Origin: Rhizobium sp. LC145 | GTDB taxonomy: Bacteria > Pseudomonadota > Alphaproteobacteria > Rhizobiales > Rhizobiaceae | Direction: 5' to 3' | Assembly (NCBI RefSeq): GCF_001005825.1 | Contig: NZ_LBHV01000011.1 | Coordinates: 1-64,000, forward strand | DNA length: 64,000 bases | Shown: piece by piece, positions 32,175 to 40,449 of the stretch | Layout of the letters: each line of letters opens with the position of its first letter | Position numbering within the stretch: position 1 is the stretch's first letter | Notes under the pieces: model-generated | What the model was told of the DNA's origin: nothing | Database searches by the model: none | Seen by the model: the letters and a program-made list of their open reading frames with translations, nothing else | Program-made: the position numbers and the translations under genes

Positions 32175-33454
32175 TGCTGGGTCTTGCAGCCATAACGCTC
32201 TTCATTCTCTGCGCCTTCGTGCTGATCGGACTGCCGATCGTCATATCGCTCGCGGCCTCGGTCCTTTTTTTCCTCGCATTCAGTGGCGGGTGGGAACTGG
32301 CACTGCCGCAGCAGACGCTCGGTGGCGTCGGCGACTATATTCTCATCACGCTTCCTCTGTTCATCCTCGCCGGCGGCATCATGAACGCGACGGGGATCGC
32401 CGATAAGCTCTTCGATTTCGGCGTCGCTCTGGTGGGCTGGCTTCGCGGCGGCTTGGCCCATGTCGATGTCGTCGCCAGCGTCATGTTCGGCGGCATGATC
32501 GGCACCTCGGTCGCCGATCTCGCCGGCAGCGGCTCGGTAACCATCCCGAAACTCAAGGCCCACGGCTATCCGGGTCCATTTGCGGCAGCCGTCACGGCAA
32601 CCTCTTCGGGCATAGGTGTTCTCATTCCGCCAAGCTCGCCGATGATCCTCTATTCCGCCGTTACCGGCACCTCGCTCGGAGCGCTTTTCCTGGCCGGTGT
32701 CATTCCGGGACTCTTGATGGCGGTGGCGATGATGATCACCATTTCCGTTCTTGCGCGCCGTAACGGCTGGAAACCTGTCGGAACGTTTCAGTGGAAAGAG
32801 GTTCTTCGCACGGGCAAGCATGCGATCCTGCCGCTCGGCATGCCGGGTCTCATCCTCTTCGGCCTGATGTTTGGCGTATTCACCGCCACAGAGGCAGGTG
32901 CGTTTGCGGTCGCCTACGCGTTGGTCCTGGCGGCTGTGGTCTATCGTACGCTGACGCTCTCCAACTTGCGCCGCGCCCTCGTGGATTCCTGCATCCTGAC
33001 CGGCGAAGTACTGATGGTCGTCGGCTTTTCGACGGCGCTCGGCTGGGCGCTTTCGCAGGCGGGCGTTCCCGCGGCACTTGCGCACGGGCTGGAAACGGTT
33101 TTCCCGTTCGAGAACACGACGCTCAAGATCTTTGCACTTCTCGCGATCGCGCTGATCGCCGGCATGGTGCTTGATCCGCTGATCCCCATGATAATGCCCG
33201 TGCTTTTGCCGTCGCTGATGGTGATGGATGTCGATCTTGTCCATTTCGGCGTGCTGATGGTGACGACGGTCGTCATCGGGCAGGTGACCCCACCGGTCGC
33301 GATCGCGCTTCTCGTTGCGGCGAAGATCGGCAACGAGGATGTCGTGCGGGTGACGAAGGCAAACATGCCCTTTCTCATTGCGCTGTTCCTGTTCCTGATC
33401 CTGTTGACGCTGTTCCCCGTCCTGTCGACGGCCCTTCCGAACCTTTTGAAATAG
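32174..33454 (+). CDS. TRAP transporter large permease (DctM family)
   Basis: 426 residues with about 12 hydrophobic segments. Family motifs: PLFILAGGIMNATGIADKLFDFG, GGLAHVDVVASVMFGGMIGTSVADLAGSG, TATSSGIGVLIPPSSPMILYSAVTGTSLGALFLAGVIPG, and the C-terminal GQVTPPVAIALLVAAKI. It is the Na+-coupled channel of the TRAP importer. The start codon shares a base with the dctQ stop (TGATG). Confidence 0.96.
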   Translation: MLGLAAITLFILCAFVLIGLPIVISLAASVLFFLAFSGGWELALPQQTLGGVGDYILITLPLFILAGGIMNATGIADKLFDFGVALVGWLRGGLAHVDVVASVMFGGMIGTSVADLAGSGSVTIPKLKAHGYPGPFAAAVTATSSGIGVLIPPSSPMILYSAVTGTSLGALFLAGVIPGLLMAVAMMITISVLARRNGWKPVGTFQWKEVLRTGKHAILPLGMPGLILFGLMFGVFTATEAGAFAVAYALVLAAVVYRTLTLSNLRRALVDSCILTGEVLMVVGFSTALGWALSQAGVPAALAHGLETVFPFENTTLKIFALLAIALIAGMVLDPLIPMIMPVLLPSLMVMDVDLVHFGVLMVTTVVIGQVTPPVAIALLVAAKIGNEDVVRVTKANMPFLIALFLFLILLTLFPVLSTALPNLLK

Positions 33455-33756
33455 CGGAGACGGGGAGCGTTATTGCTCAAACAGTTCGAGTTTTCTTGGC
33501 CGGCCAGCAAAGCCGGGAGGACGGTGCTCGCCAGCAATCATGCAGTCAACCCGGCAGCACGTCGGGTCGACGCCCCGGCCGGACAAACGTGCTCGGTTTG
33601 AGCCACCAAGGTTTTCCCGAGCTTCTAACAAGGAAGATACTTCTTTTCACCGCAGCCCGTCGCACGCAATTTTCTGCGGGAGACGTCTGATCAGCCAGTC
33701 CCGCTCCCCCTGAAGCAAGGGGCACCCCGTCTGATCGCACTGCCCAAATCTAGGAA
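33455..33756. other. Intergenic region between dctM and the monooxygenase gene
   Basis: About 300 bases without a supported gene. A small inverted repeat CCCCT / AGGGG lies just before the monooxygenase. It may be a break between two transcription units in an otherwise collinear cluster. Confidence 0.4.
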
Positions 33757-35013
33757 ATGAAGATGACAATCGAAAAGATAGATACGCTCGTCGTCGGCGC
33801 CGGTCAGTCCGGGATCGCCATGAGCGAACACCTGAAGGACTGCGGCGTCCCGCACATCGTTCTTGAGCGGAACCGGGTGGCCGAGCAGTGGCGGTCGGGC
33901 CGTTGGGACTCTCTCGTTGCCAATGGGCCGGCTTGGCACGACCGTTTTCCGAACCTCGAATTCGACGACGTTTCGCCCGACACCTTTCCGCCCAAGGAAA
34001 GAATGGCGCGCTACTTCGAAGACTACGCGAACATGATCGGCGCCCCAATTCGCACGGGCGTCGAGGTCAAACGTGTCCAGCGCAACGAGGGACGCCCCGG
34101 CTTCCTCGTCACCACGTCCGAGGGCCTGATCGAAGCGCAGCGGGTGGTGGCCGCCACCGGTCCGTTCCAGGTGCCGCAATATCCCGACATCGTTCCGGCC
34201 GAAGCCGGGATCGAGCAGCTCCATTCCTCCGCCTACAAGAACCCGGGGCAATTGGTCGACGGTGCCATCCTCGTCGTCGGCGGCGGTGCCTCCGGTTCGC
34301 AGATTGCCGAGGAATTGCAGCGCGCCGGCCGCAAGGTCTATCTGTCGATCGGCGAGCACTACCGCCCGCCCCGCTCGTACCGCGCGCGCGATTACGTCTG
34401 GTGGCTGGGCGTCCTCGGCAAGTGGGACGAGATCAAGACGATTGCCAAGAAGAAGCACGTGGCCTTCGCCGTCAGCGGTTACGACGGCGGCAAGACTGTC
34501 GATTTCCGCCGTCTGGCCGAAAGAGGGGTCACGGTTCTTGGCATGACCAGCGGCTACGGCGACGGAATATTGAACATCAACAACGACCTCGCGGATAACA
34601 TTGCCGAGGGGGATCGGGCCTATCTGGATGTGCTGCGTGAGGCCGACGCCTATGTCGAGCGCAACGGCATCGACCTGCCGCTGGAGCCGGAAGCCTGGGA
34701 TATCGCGCCGAACCCCGACTGCATCGCCAATCCGATCCTGCAGCTCAATCTGGCCGAGGCCGGGATCAAGACGATCATCTGGGCAACCGGCTTCAAGTTC
34801 GATTTCAGCTGGCTGGATGTCGATGCTTTCCACGAGGACGGCACGCCGTTCCACAAGCGCGGGATCTCGGCGGAAAGGGGTATCTATTTCCTTGGCCTTC
34901 CCGAACTGACCAACCGTGCGTCATCCTTCATCTATGGCTGCTGGTACGACGCGAAATACATCGCCACCCACATCGTGGTGCAGCGAAATTACGCTGCCTA
35001 CGAAAAGGAATAG
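33757..35013 (+). CDS. Flavin-containing monooxygenase-like protein (FAD/NADPH)
   Basis: 418 residues with two Rossmann sites: FAD site VVGAGQSGIAMSEHL near 13-27 and NADPH site VVGGGASGSQIAEEL near 171-185. It also has the ATG-type IIWATGFKFDFSWL segment of class B flavoprotein monooxygenases (FMO/Baeyer-Villiger group). The exact FMO signature FxGxxxHxxx(Y/F) is not clearly present, so an N- or S-oxygenase or a related oxidase are both possible. It follows the TRAP operon and precedes a quinone oxidoreductase. Confidence 0.85.
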   Translation: MKMTIEKIDTLVVGAGQSGIAMSEHLKDCGVPHIVLERNRVAEQWRSGRWDSLVANGPAWHDRFPNLEFDDVSPDTFPPKERMARYFEDYANMIGAPIRTGVEVKRVQRNEGRPGFLVTTSEGLIEAQRVVAATGPFQVPQYPDIVPAEAGIEQLHSSAYKNPGQLVDGAILVVGGGASGSQIAEELQRAGRKVYLSIGEHYRPPRSYRARDYVWWLGVLGKWDEIKTIAKKKHVAFAVSGYDGGKTVDFRRLAERGVTVLGMTSGYGDGILNINNDLADNIAEGDRAYLDVLREADAYVERNGIDLPLEPEAWDIAPNPDCIANPILQLNLAEAGIKTIIWATGFKFDFSWLDVDAFHEDGTPFHKRGISAERGIYFLGLPELTNRASSFIYGCWYDAKYIATHIVVQRNYAAYEKE

Positions 35014-35095
35014 TCGGTTTTCAACGAAGCTCGATCGGGGGGCGCTGTCTCCGCCCGAGCGTCTCAACGCTTACACTTTTCGGAAGAGCTGACCT

Positions 35096-36121
35096 ATGAC
35101 TGCCGAGGCTGCCGCCATCCCGCGAACCATGACCGCCGTAATCGCCGAAGCCCATGGCGGACCTGAGGTTCTGACATGCGTGCAGCGCGACGTTCCACGC
35201 CCGGCCATTGGTGAAGTGCTGATCGCCGTTGCTGCGGCCGGCATCAACCGACCCGACATCATGCAGCGATCCGGCGCCTTGCCCGCGCCGGCCGGCGCGT
35301 CCGACATTTTCGGACTGGAGGTGGCGGGACGCGTGGTGGCCTGTGGCGAGGGCGTGGCTCCCAATTTGATTGGGAGCGACGTCATGGCGCTGGTCAAGGC
35401 GGGTGGCTATGCGACGCATGTCTGTGCCCGCGCCGACCATTGCCTGCCGATCCCTGTGGGACTTTCCCTGGTCGAGGCCGCGGCTCTTCCGGAGGGGCTG
35501 TTTACCATCTGGCACAACCTCTTCGACCGGGGTGCGCTCCGCTCCGGGAACGTCCTGCTCATCGAGGGCGGCGCGTCGGGCATCGGCACGCTGGCGCTGC
35601 AGCTGGCAAAAGTCGTCGGCGCAAGCGTGATCACGACTGCAGGCGGGCCCGAAAAATGCGCAAGGCTCGCCACGATGGGCGTCTCGGCGATCGACTACCG
35701 CGAACCCGGCCAGGACGAACGCATCCTTGCGCTGACCCAAGGTCGAGGCGTCGACGTCGTTCTCGACATCCTCGGCGGCGAGGCCGTCAACCGGCATCTG
35801 ACGCTGATGGCGCCGGGCGGGCGTCATGTGGGCCTGTCGTTCATGACCGGTGCTGTGGCCAGCATCGATCTCGGGTTGCTGATGCGCAAGGGGCTCTGGC
35901 TGACATCCTCGACGCTGCGGCCCAAGCCGGATGAGGAAAAAGCAGGCATCGTCCAGGATATCGTCCGGCATCTGCTGCCGCATATGGGCGCCGCAGGTGT
36001 CCGTCCCGTCATCTCTTCCATTCTGCCGCTCGCGCAAGCCGCCGAGGCGCATCGCCTGCTCGAGAGCGGTTCGAATTTCGGCAAGATCGTCCTGCAGATA
36101 GCAGAGGAAACGGAAGCATGA
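35096..36121 (+). CDS. Zinc-independent NAD(P)H:quinone oxidoreductase, PIG3-like
   Basis: 341 residues of the medium-chain dehydrogenase/reductase family. N-terminal GroES-like part (MTAVIAEAHGGPEVLTCVQRDVPRPAIGEVLIAVAAAGINRPDIMQR), nucleotide site LLIEGGASGIGTLALQLAKVVGASVITTAG. Zinc ligands of true alcohol dehydrogenases are missing. Reduces quinones or enals with NADPH. The stop overlaps the GST start. Confidence 0.9.
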   Translation: MTAEAAAIPRTMTAVIAEAHGGPEVLTCVQRDVPRPAIGEVLIAVAAAGINRPDIMQRSGALPAPAGASDIFGLEVAGRVVACGEGVAPNLIGSDVMALVKAGGYATHVCARADHCLPIPVGLSLVEAAALPEGLFTIWHNLFDRGALRSGNVLLIEGGASGIGTLALQLAKVVGASVITTAGGPEKCARLATMGVSAIDYREPGQDERILALTQGRGVDVVLDILGGEAVNRHLTLMAPGGRHVGLSFMTGAVASIDLGLLMRKGLWLTSSTLRPKPDEEKAGIVQDIVRHLLPHMGAAGVRPVISSILPLAQAAEAHRLLESGSNFGKIVLQIAEETEA

Positions 36122-36753
36122 TCCGCATATCGCTCTACTGGGGCTCGGCCTCGCCCTTTGTGCGTAAGGTCATGGTGTGCGCACACGAGCTCGACCTCGC
36201 CGATAGGATCGACATCCTCGACAGCGCCGCAAACCCGATCGAACGCGACACCCGTATCCAGGCGTTCAATCCGCTGGCCAAGGTGCCTGCCGCCAGCACG
36301 TCGGACGGAACGACGCTGTATGACAGCCGGGTCATCTGCGAATACATGGATGCTCTCGCGGCCGAAGAGGGCGGAGGTTCGACGCTCCGCCTGTTCCCCA
36401 CCGCGGGCCCTGCCCGCTGGAGCGCCTTGCGGCGCCAGGCGCTGGCCGACGGGCTGCTCGATGCCGCGCTGCTGGTGCGCTACGAGACCCTGCTAAGGCC
36501 GGAGCCGCTGCGCTGGTCGCAATGGGTCGACAAGCAGGGCGAAAAGATATCGGATGCACTGGATGCGATGCTCTCCGACATCCCCGACCCGGAGACTGTG
36601 GATATTGGCAGCATCGCCTATGCTTGCGCGCTCGGGTGGCTCGATTTCCGCTTTCCCGATCTCGACTGGCGCAACGGCCGCCAGCCGCTTGCCGCCTGGC
36701 ACTCCGCCTATGACGATCGCTTCGCCATGATCGCGACGCGCCCGTGGGCATGA
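36118..36753 (+). CDS. Glutathione S-transferase family protein
   Basis: 211 residues. N-terminal thioredoxin fold ISLYWGSASPFVRKVMVCAHELDLADRIDIL with SPFVRKV as the glutathione-activating site, then DSRVICEYMD, and an all-helical C-terminal domain (SALRRQALADGLLDAALLVRYETLLRP). It may conjugate or isomerise a reactive intermediate from the flanking oxidative enzymes. Overlaps the quinone oxidoreductase gene by four bases. Confidence 0.9.
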   Translation: MIRISLYWGSASPFVRKVMVCAHELDLADRIDILDSAANPIERDTRIQAFNPLAKVPAASTSDGTTLYDSRVICEYMDALAAEEGGGSTLRLFPTAGPARWSALRRQALADGLLDAALLVRYETLLRPEPLRWSQWVDKQGEKISDALDAMLSDIPDPETVDIGSIAYACALGWLDFRFPDLDWRNGRQPLAAWHSAYDDRFAMIATRPWA

Positions 36754-36857
36754 GGACTGCCACATCCGCTCCGCCGGCACGGCATCCCGCTGTCGGCCAT
36801 CCTTAACCACAACCGTGCTGCGGCCGAGAGCACAGCTCAAACAAACAAAGGTACCAA

Positions 36858-37271
36858 ATGGCCCATATCCGTCACCGCAAATTCAACACTCGCGAAACCT
36901 ATCCCGAGCAGAAGCTCGACAACGATCTGGCGCAGGCGGTGGTCGCCCGCGGAACGACCATCTTCCTGCGAGGCCAGTGCCCGCAGGACCTGGATACTGC
37001 AAAGAACATCGACAGTCATGACCCGGTCGAACAGACCCATAAGGTGATGCAGAACATCCGCCAGCTGGTCGAGGAATGCGGCGGCAGGATGGAGCATGTA
37101 ACCAAACTCGTGGTCTACCTCACCGACGTGCGTCACCGCGAAGCCGTCTATCGCACCATGGGCGACTATATCCGCGGCGTGCACCCGGTCTGCACCGGTC
37201 TGGTGGTCGTGGCGCTGGCCCGTCCCGAATGGCTGGTCGAAATCGACGCGACCGCCGTCATTCCTGATTGA
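36858..37271 (+). CDS. RidA family (YjgF/YER057c/UK114) deaminase
   Basis: 137 residues. RidA pattern: ARGTTIFLRGQCPQDLDTAKNIDSHDPVEQTHKVMQNIRQLVEECGGRMEHVTKLVVYLTDVRHREAVYRTMGDYIRGVHPVCTGLVVVALARPEWLVEIDATAVIP. In canonical RidA an Arg near residue 105 is followed by T (RxxxxxxxLP). Here the equivalent is HPVCTGLVVVALARP, so it belongs to a Rid subfamily that may lack the 2-aminoacrylate activity of RidA. Rid members also act as 2-aminomuconate deaminases. Second RidA-type gene of the window is at 53011. Confidence 0.9.
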   Translation: MAHIRHRKFNTRETYPEQKLDNDLAQAVVARGTTIFLRGQCPQDLDTAKNIDSHDPVEQTHKVMQNIRQLVEECGGRMEHVTKLVVYLTDVRHREAVYRTMGDYIRGVHPVCTGLVVVALARPEWLVEIDATAVIPD

Positions 37272-37321
37272 TCGCCTCGCCTGAACCAACCCGCCCGTAG
37301 CAAACGCATCGAGGATAGAAC

Positions 37322-37996
37322 ATGACCTTTTCCATCGTTGGCCACTGCCCCGAAACGGGGATGTTCGGTCTCGCCATCTCCTCCTCCTCCCCTGCCGTGG
37401 CGGCCCGTTGCGCCTTTGCCCGGGCGGGTGTCGGGGCCGTTTCAACGCAAAACGTCACCGATCCGCGCCTGGGGCCGAAAACGCTGGACCTTATGGAGCG
37501 TGGAGCCACGCCTGGCGAGGCACTGGCGATCCTTGAGCGGACCGGCGAGCATATGGCCTGGCGCCAGGTGCTCGCAGTCGGGCGCACCGGCGAAAGCGCG
37601 ATCTATTCCGGCTCCCATGTGCTCGGCCTGTGGAGCGAGGCGCAGGACGTGGACGTGGCTGCGGCGGGCAACCTGCTTGCCGATACCGCCGTCCCGGAGG
37701 CAATGGTCACCACATTTCGCAGCACTAAAGGTGGACTGGGCGGTCGACTGATGGCGGCGCTTGCCGCGGGTCTGACTGCCGGCGGCGAGGCAGGCCCCGT
37801 GCATTCGGCTGGCCTGCTGATGGTGGACCGGCAAAGCTGGCCGATTGCCGAACTGCGTATCGACTGGACCATGGGATGCCCGATTGACGCTCTCACCGAA
37901 GCATGGAAGGTCTTCGAACCGCAGATGAACGCCTATGTGACGCGCGCGCTCGACCCACGCAGCGCCCCCTCCTACGGTGTGCCGGGCGACGAGTGA
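37322..37996 (+). CDS. DUF1028 family protein, likely Ntn-type hydrolase
   Basis: 224 residues. TFSIVGHCPETGMFGLAISSSSPAVAARCAFARAGVGAVSTQNVTDPRLGPKTLDLMERGATPGEAL is the invariant DUF1028 start, and ADTAVPEAMVTTF follows near 120. Known members resemble Ntn hydrolases and often sit beside RidA and peptidase genes, as here. The substrate is unknown. ATG 37322 follows GAGGATAGA. Confidence 0.9.
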   Translation: MTFSIVGHCPETGMFGLAISSSSPAVAARCAFARAGVGAVSTQNVTDPRLGPKTLDLMERGATPGEALAILERTGEHMAWRQVLAVGRTGESAIYSGSHVLGLWSEAQDVDVAAAGNLLADTAVPEAMVTTFRSTKGGLGGRLMAALAAGLTAGGEAGPVHSAGLLMVDRQSWPIAELRIDWTMGCPIDALTEAWKVFEPQMNAYVTRALDPRSAPSYGVPGDE

Positions 37997-38032
37997 CCGC
38001 AGCGGCCGACAGCTAGAGGATATGAAAGCACT

Positions 38033-38971
38033 ATGCCGCTTCGATTCACGCTTCGACAGCTCGAGTATTTCATCGCCGTTGGCGAAGCGGGCAGTATCGC
38101 CACGGCCGCCGACAGGAAGAACGTCTCCGCGCCATCGATGTCCTCCGCCATCGCCCAGCTGGAGTCGGGATTCGGGGTACAGCTTTTCACCCGCCGCCAT
38201 GCCCAGGGCTCCGTGCTAACACCGACGGGCGAGCGGTTCATGGAACAGGCGCGCGTGGTTCTGGAAGAGGCCGCCCGGCTGAACGAGCTGGCGACGGTCT
38301 TCACCGGCATGATCCGGGGATCGTTGCGCGTCGGCTGCATGCGAACCTTCGTCCAGACCATCATTCCGCAGCTCCGGCGCAGCTTCGAAGACAAGTACGA
38401 GAACGTCGACTTTTCGCAGCAGGAGCTCGATCAGGCGCAGATTTTCGAGGCTTTGGGGCAAGGGCGGATAGACGTCGCCCTCACCTACGATCTGGCGCTG
38501 CCGAGCGATATCGCTTTCAAGCCGCTGCACGCGCTGCCGCCCTTCGTGCTGATATTCCCCGACCATCCGCTGGCGCGCCGCGACCGGCTGCGGCCGGAGG
38601 ATCTGCTGGATCACCCGATGGTGCTTCTAGACTTGCCCCATAGCGCCGAATACTTCATGTCCCATTTCCGCCACCTGGGGCAGCGCCCGCGCATCTCGGA
38701 GCGCACCGTGGAGGTGGCCGTCCAGCGAAGCCTGGTTGCCTCCGGATACGGTTTCGGCATCACCAACCTGCGCACGATTTCGACAGAATCCCTCGATGGC
38801 CGGCCTCTGAAATTCATTCCGCTCGAAAGCGACGTCCAGCCGCTTCAACTGGGGCTTGCCATGTCCCGGGTCGCGCATGTGTCGCGCACCATCCAGGCCT
38901 TCATCGATCACTGCCACGAAGCGGCCGACGACGGCGGTCTGCCGGGCATCGTGATCTCTCCCAAGGCGTAA
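38033..38971 (+). CDS. LysR-family transcriptional regulator
   Basis: 312 residues. HTH FTLRQLEYFIAVGEAGSIATAADRKNVSAPSMSSAIAQLESGFGVQLFTRRHAQG, then effector domain. It lies in the same direction as the catabolic genes and is joined to the ArgE gene by TAATG, so probably autoregulates within or controls this cluster. Its target could be the palindrome at 29813 or a promoter nearer by. Confidence 0.95.
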   Translation: MPLRFTLRQLEYFIAVGEAGSIATAADRKNVSAPSMSSAIAQLESGFGVQLFTRRHAQGSVLTPTGERFMEQARVVLEEAARLNELATVFTGMIRGSLRVGCMRTFVQTIIPQLRRSFEDKYENVDFSQQELDQAQIFEALGQGRIDVALTYDLALPSDIAFKPLHALPPFVLIFPDHPLARRDRLRPEDLLDHPMVLLDLPHSAEYFMSHFRHLGQRPRISERTVEVAVQRSLVASGYGFGITNLRTISTESLDGRPLKFIPLESDVQPLQLGLAMSRVAHVSRTIQAFIDHCHEAADDGGLPGIVISPKA

Positions 38972-40200
38972 TGGTAGACACGCCACCGTCGCTGGAGTCA
39001 CGGCTCCCCGCCCACAATCCGGATACCAAGCCAATGGCACCTGAAATATCCGAAATCCTGTCCCGACTGATCGGCTTCCCGACTATCTCCCGGCAATCAA
39101 ACCTGGAGCTTCTCGACTATGTCGAGAGCCTGCTCGTGCCGGCCGGCATTACCGTGCGCCGGTTTTCTCATGCCGATGGCAGCCGGGCCAACCTGTGGGC
39201 GACTGTCGGGCCCGAGATCGATGGCGGCATCATCCTGTCCGGGCACAGCGACGTGGTCCCTGTTGCCGGCCAGGGCTGGAGCTCCGATCCCTTCGTCCTG
39301 CGACAGGACGAAGGGCGCTGGTATGGCCGCGGCGCCGTCGACATGAAAGGTTTTGTCGCCGCCGCCATCCATGCGATGCTGAATGCGGCGGGACGAAACT
39401 TGCAAAAGCCGCTGCACCTTGCGCTGTCCTATGACGAGGAAGTGGGATGCCTCGGCGTGAGGGGCATGATCGAAAGCCTTGCCCAGGAGCCGCTGCGCCC
39501 GGCCCTCTGCCTGATCGGCGAACCGACCGGGATGCGCATTGCTACAGGCCACAAGGGCAAGACGGCCCTCAGGGCCTGCTGCCAGGGGCAGGAAGGGCAT
39601 TCGGCCCTCGCCCCGAAAGCGCTCAATGCCCTTCATCTCGGCGCCGCCTTCCTGCAGAGATTGCAGATCCGCCAAGAGGAACTCGCTTCAAACGGTGCAC
39701 AGGACCCGGCCTACGCCATCCCCTACACCACAATCCATGCCGGTATCATGCGGGGCGGCGAAGCGCTGAACATCGTGCCCGGATCCTGCGAGATCGATTT
39801 CGAGATTCGCCATATCGCCGCGGATGATCCTTCAGCTATCCTGTCGAACCTCCTCCGCGATGCCGAGACCATCGTCGCTCCTCATCGCGATCGTTTCGCC
39901 GGAGCGGCGATCAGGATTGAGACGCTGTCGGGCTACCCCGGCCTTGATACGCCCGAGGACAGTCCGACGGTAAGGCTCGTGGCGTCGCTTCTGGACACCA
40001 ACCTGCCGACGATCAAGGTGGCGTATGGCACCGAGGGCGGTCTTTTCGCTGAAGGTCTCGATATCCCGGTGCTGATCTGCGGGCCCGGCGAGATGACGCA
40101 GGGGCACAAGCCCGACGAATATGTCGAGATTTCCCAAATCGAAAAATGCGAGCGCTTTCTCGAACGCATCGTCGATGTTCTGGGACGGAGGCACACCTAA
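38971..40200 (+). CDS. argE: Acetylornithine deacetylase / ArgE-DapE type M20 peptidase
   Basis: 409 residues from ATG 38971 (overlap TAATG with the LysR gene); a start at ATG 39034 (APEISEILSRLIGFPTISR) would give 388 and match the family better. M20 motifs: SGHSDVVPV (zinc His), GRGAVDMKGF (Asp bridging zincs), SYDEEVGCLGV (catalytic Glu pair), GEPTGMRI and the dimerisation domain. Family members remove acetyl or other acyl groups from amino acids. In this cluster it more likely deacylates an N-acyl compound than makes arginine. Confidence 0.85.
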   Translation: MVDTPPSLESRLPAHNPDTKPMAPEISEILSRLIGFPTISRQSNLELLDYVESLLVPAGITVRRFSHADGSRANLWATVGPEIDGGIILSGHSDVVPVAGQGWSSDPFVLRQDEGRWYGRGAVDMKGFVAAAIHAMLNAAGRNLQKPLHLALSYDEEVGCLGVRGMIESLAQEPLRPALCLIGEPTGMRIATGHKGKTALRACCQGQEGHSALAPKALNALHLGAAFLQRLQIRQEELASNGAQDPAYAIPYTTIHAGIMRGGEALNIVPGSCEIDFEIRHIAADDPSAILSNLLRDAETIVAPHRDRFAGAAIRIETLSGYPGLDTPEDSPTVRLVASLLDTNLPTIKVAYGTEGGLFAEGLDIPVLICGPGEMTQGHKPDEYVEISQIEKCERFLERIVDVLGRRHT

Positions 40201-40281
40201 CTCAGCCTACGGTATCCGCCTACTCGCCACGACTTCAGTCACCGCGATCGCCCCATTAAATCACCGAGCACTCACGCGATG

Positions 40282-40449
40282 TCAGAACTTCACGTTCAGG
40301 AAGGTTTTACGGCGTGGTCCCGGGCGTCCGAGGCGATCTGTCCCTGGTAGGTGATACCGAGCGCGACGGCGAAATCAAGCCCCGCCGCGTCTCTCGCGCT
40401 TGTCACGCGGAAATGTGCCCGGCCGACAAAATCGACCGCGCACGGGAGA
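40282..40449 (-). pseudogene. Autotransporter beta-barrel C-terminal remnant
   Basis: Minus-strand reading gives AVDFVGRAHFRVTSARDAAGLDFAVALGITYQGQIASDARDHAVK, the classic last strands of autotransporter barrels (GxxYxGQxAxxARDHAVKAxLxVxF). A one- or two-base shift near 40310 then gives FLNVKF and a stop, restoring the terminal aromatic residue that BamA recognises. Only about 56 codons remain; the passenger and most of the barrel are gone. It begins directly after the stop of the dehydrogenase large subunit. Confidence 0.65.

Noticed and set aside
32036..33244. Minus-strand frame of 402 codons
   Set aside because: Antisense to dctM; charged, low-complexity composition and no recognisable domain.
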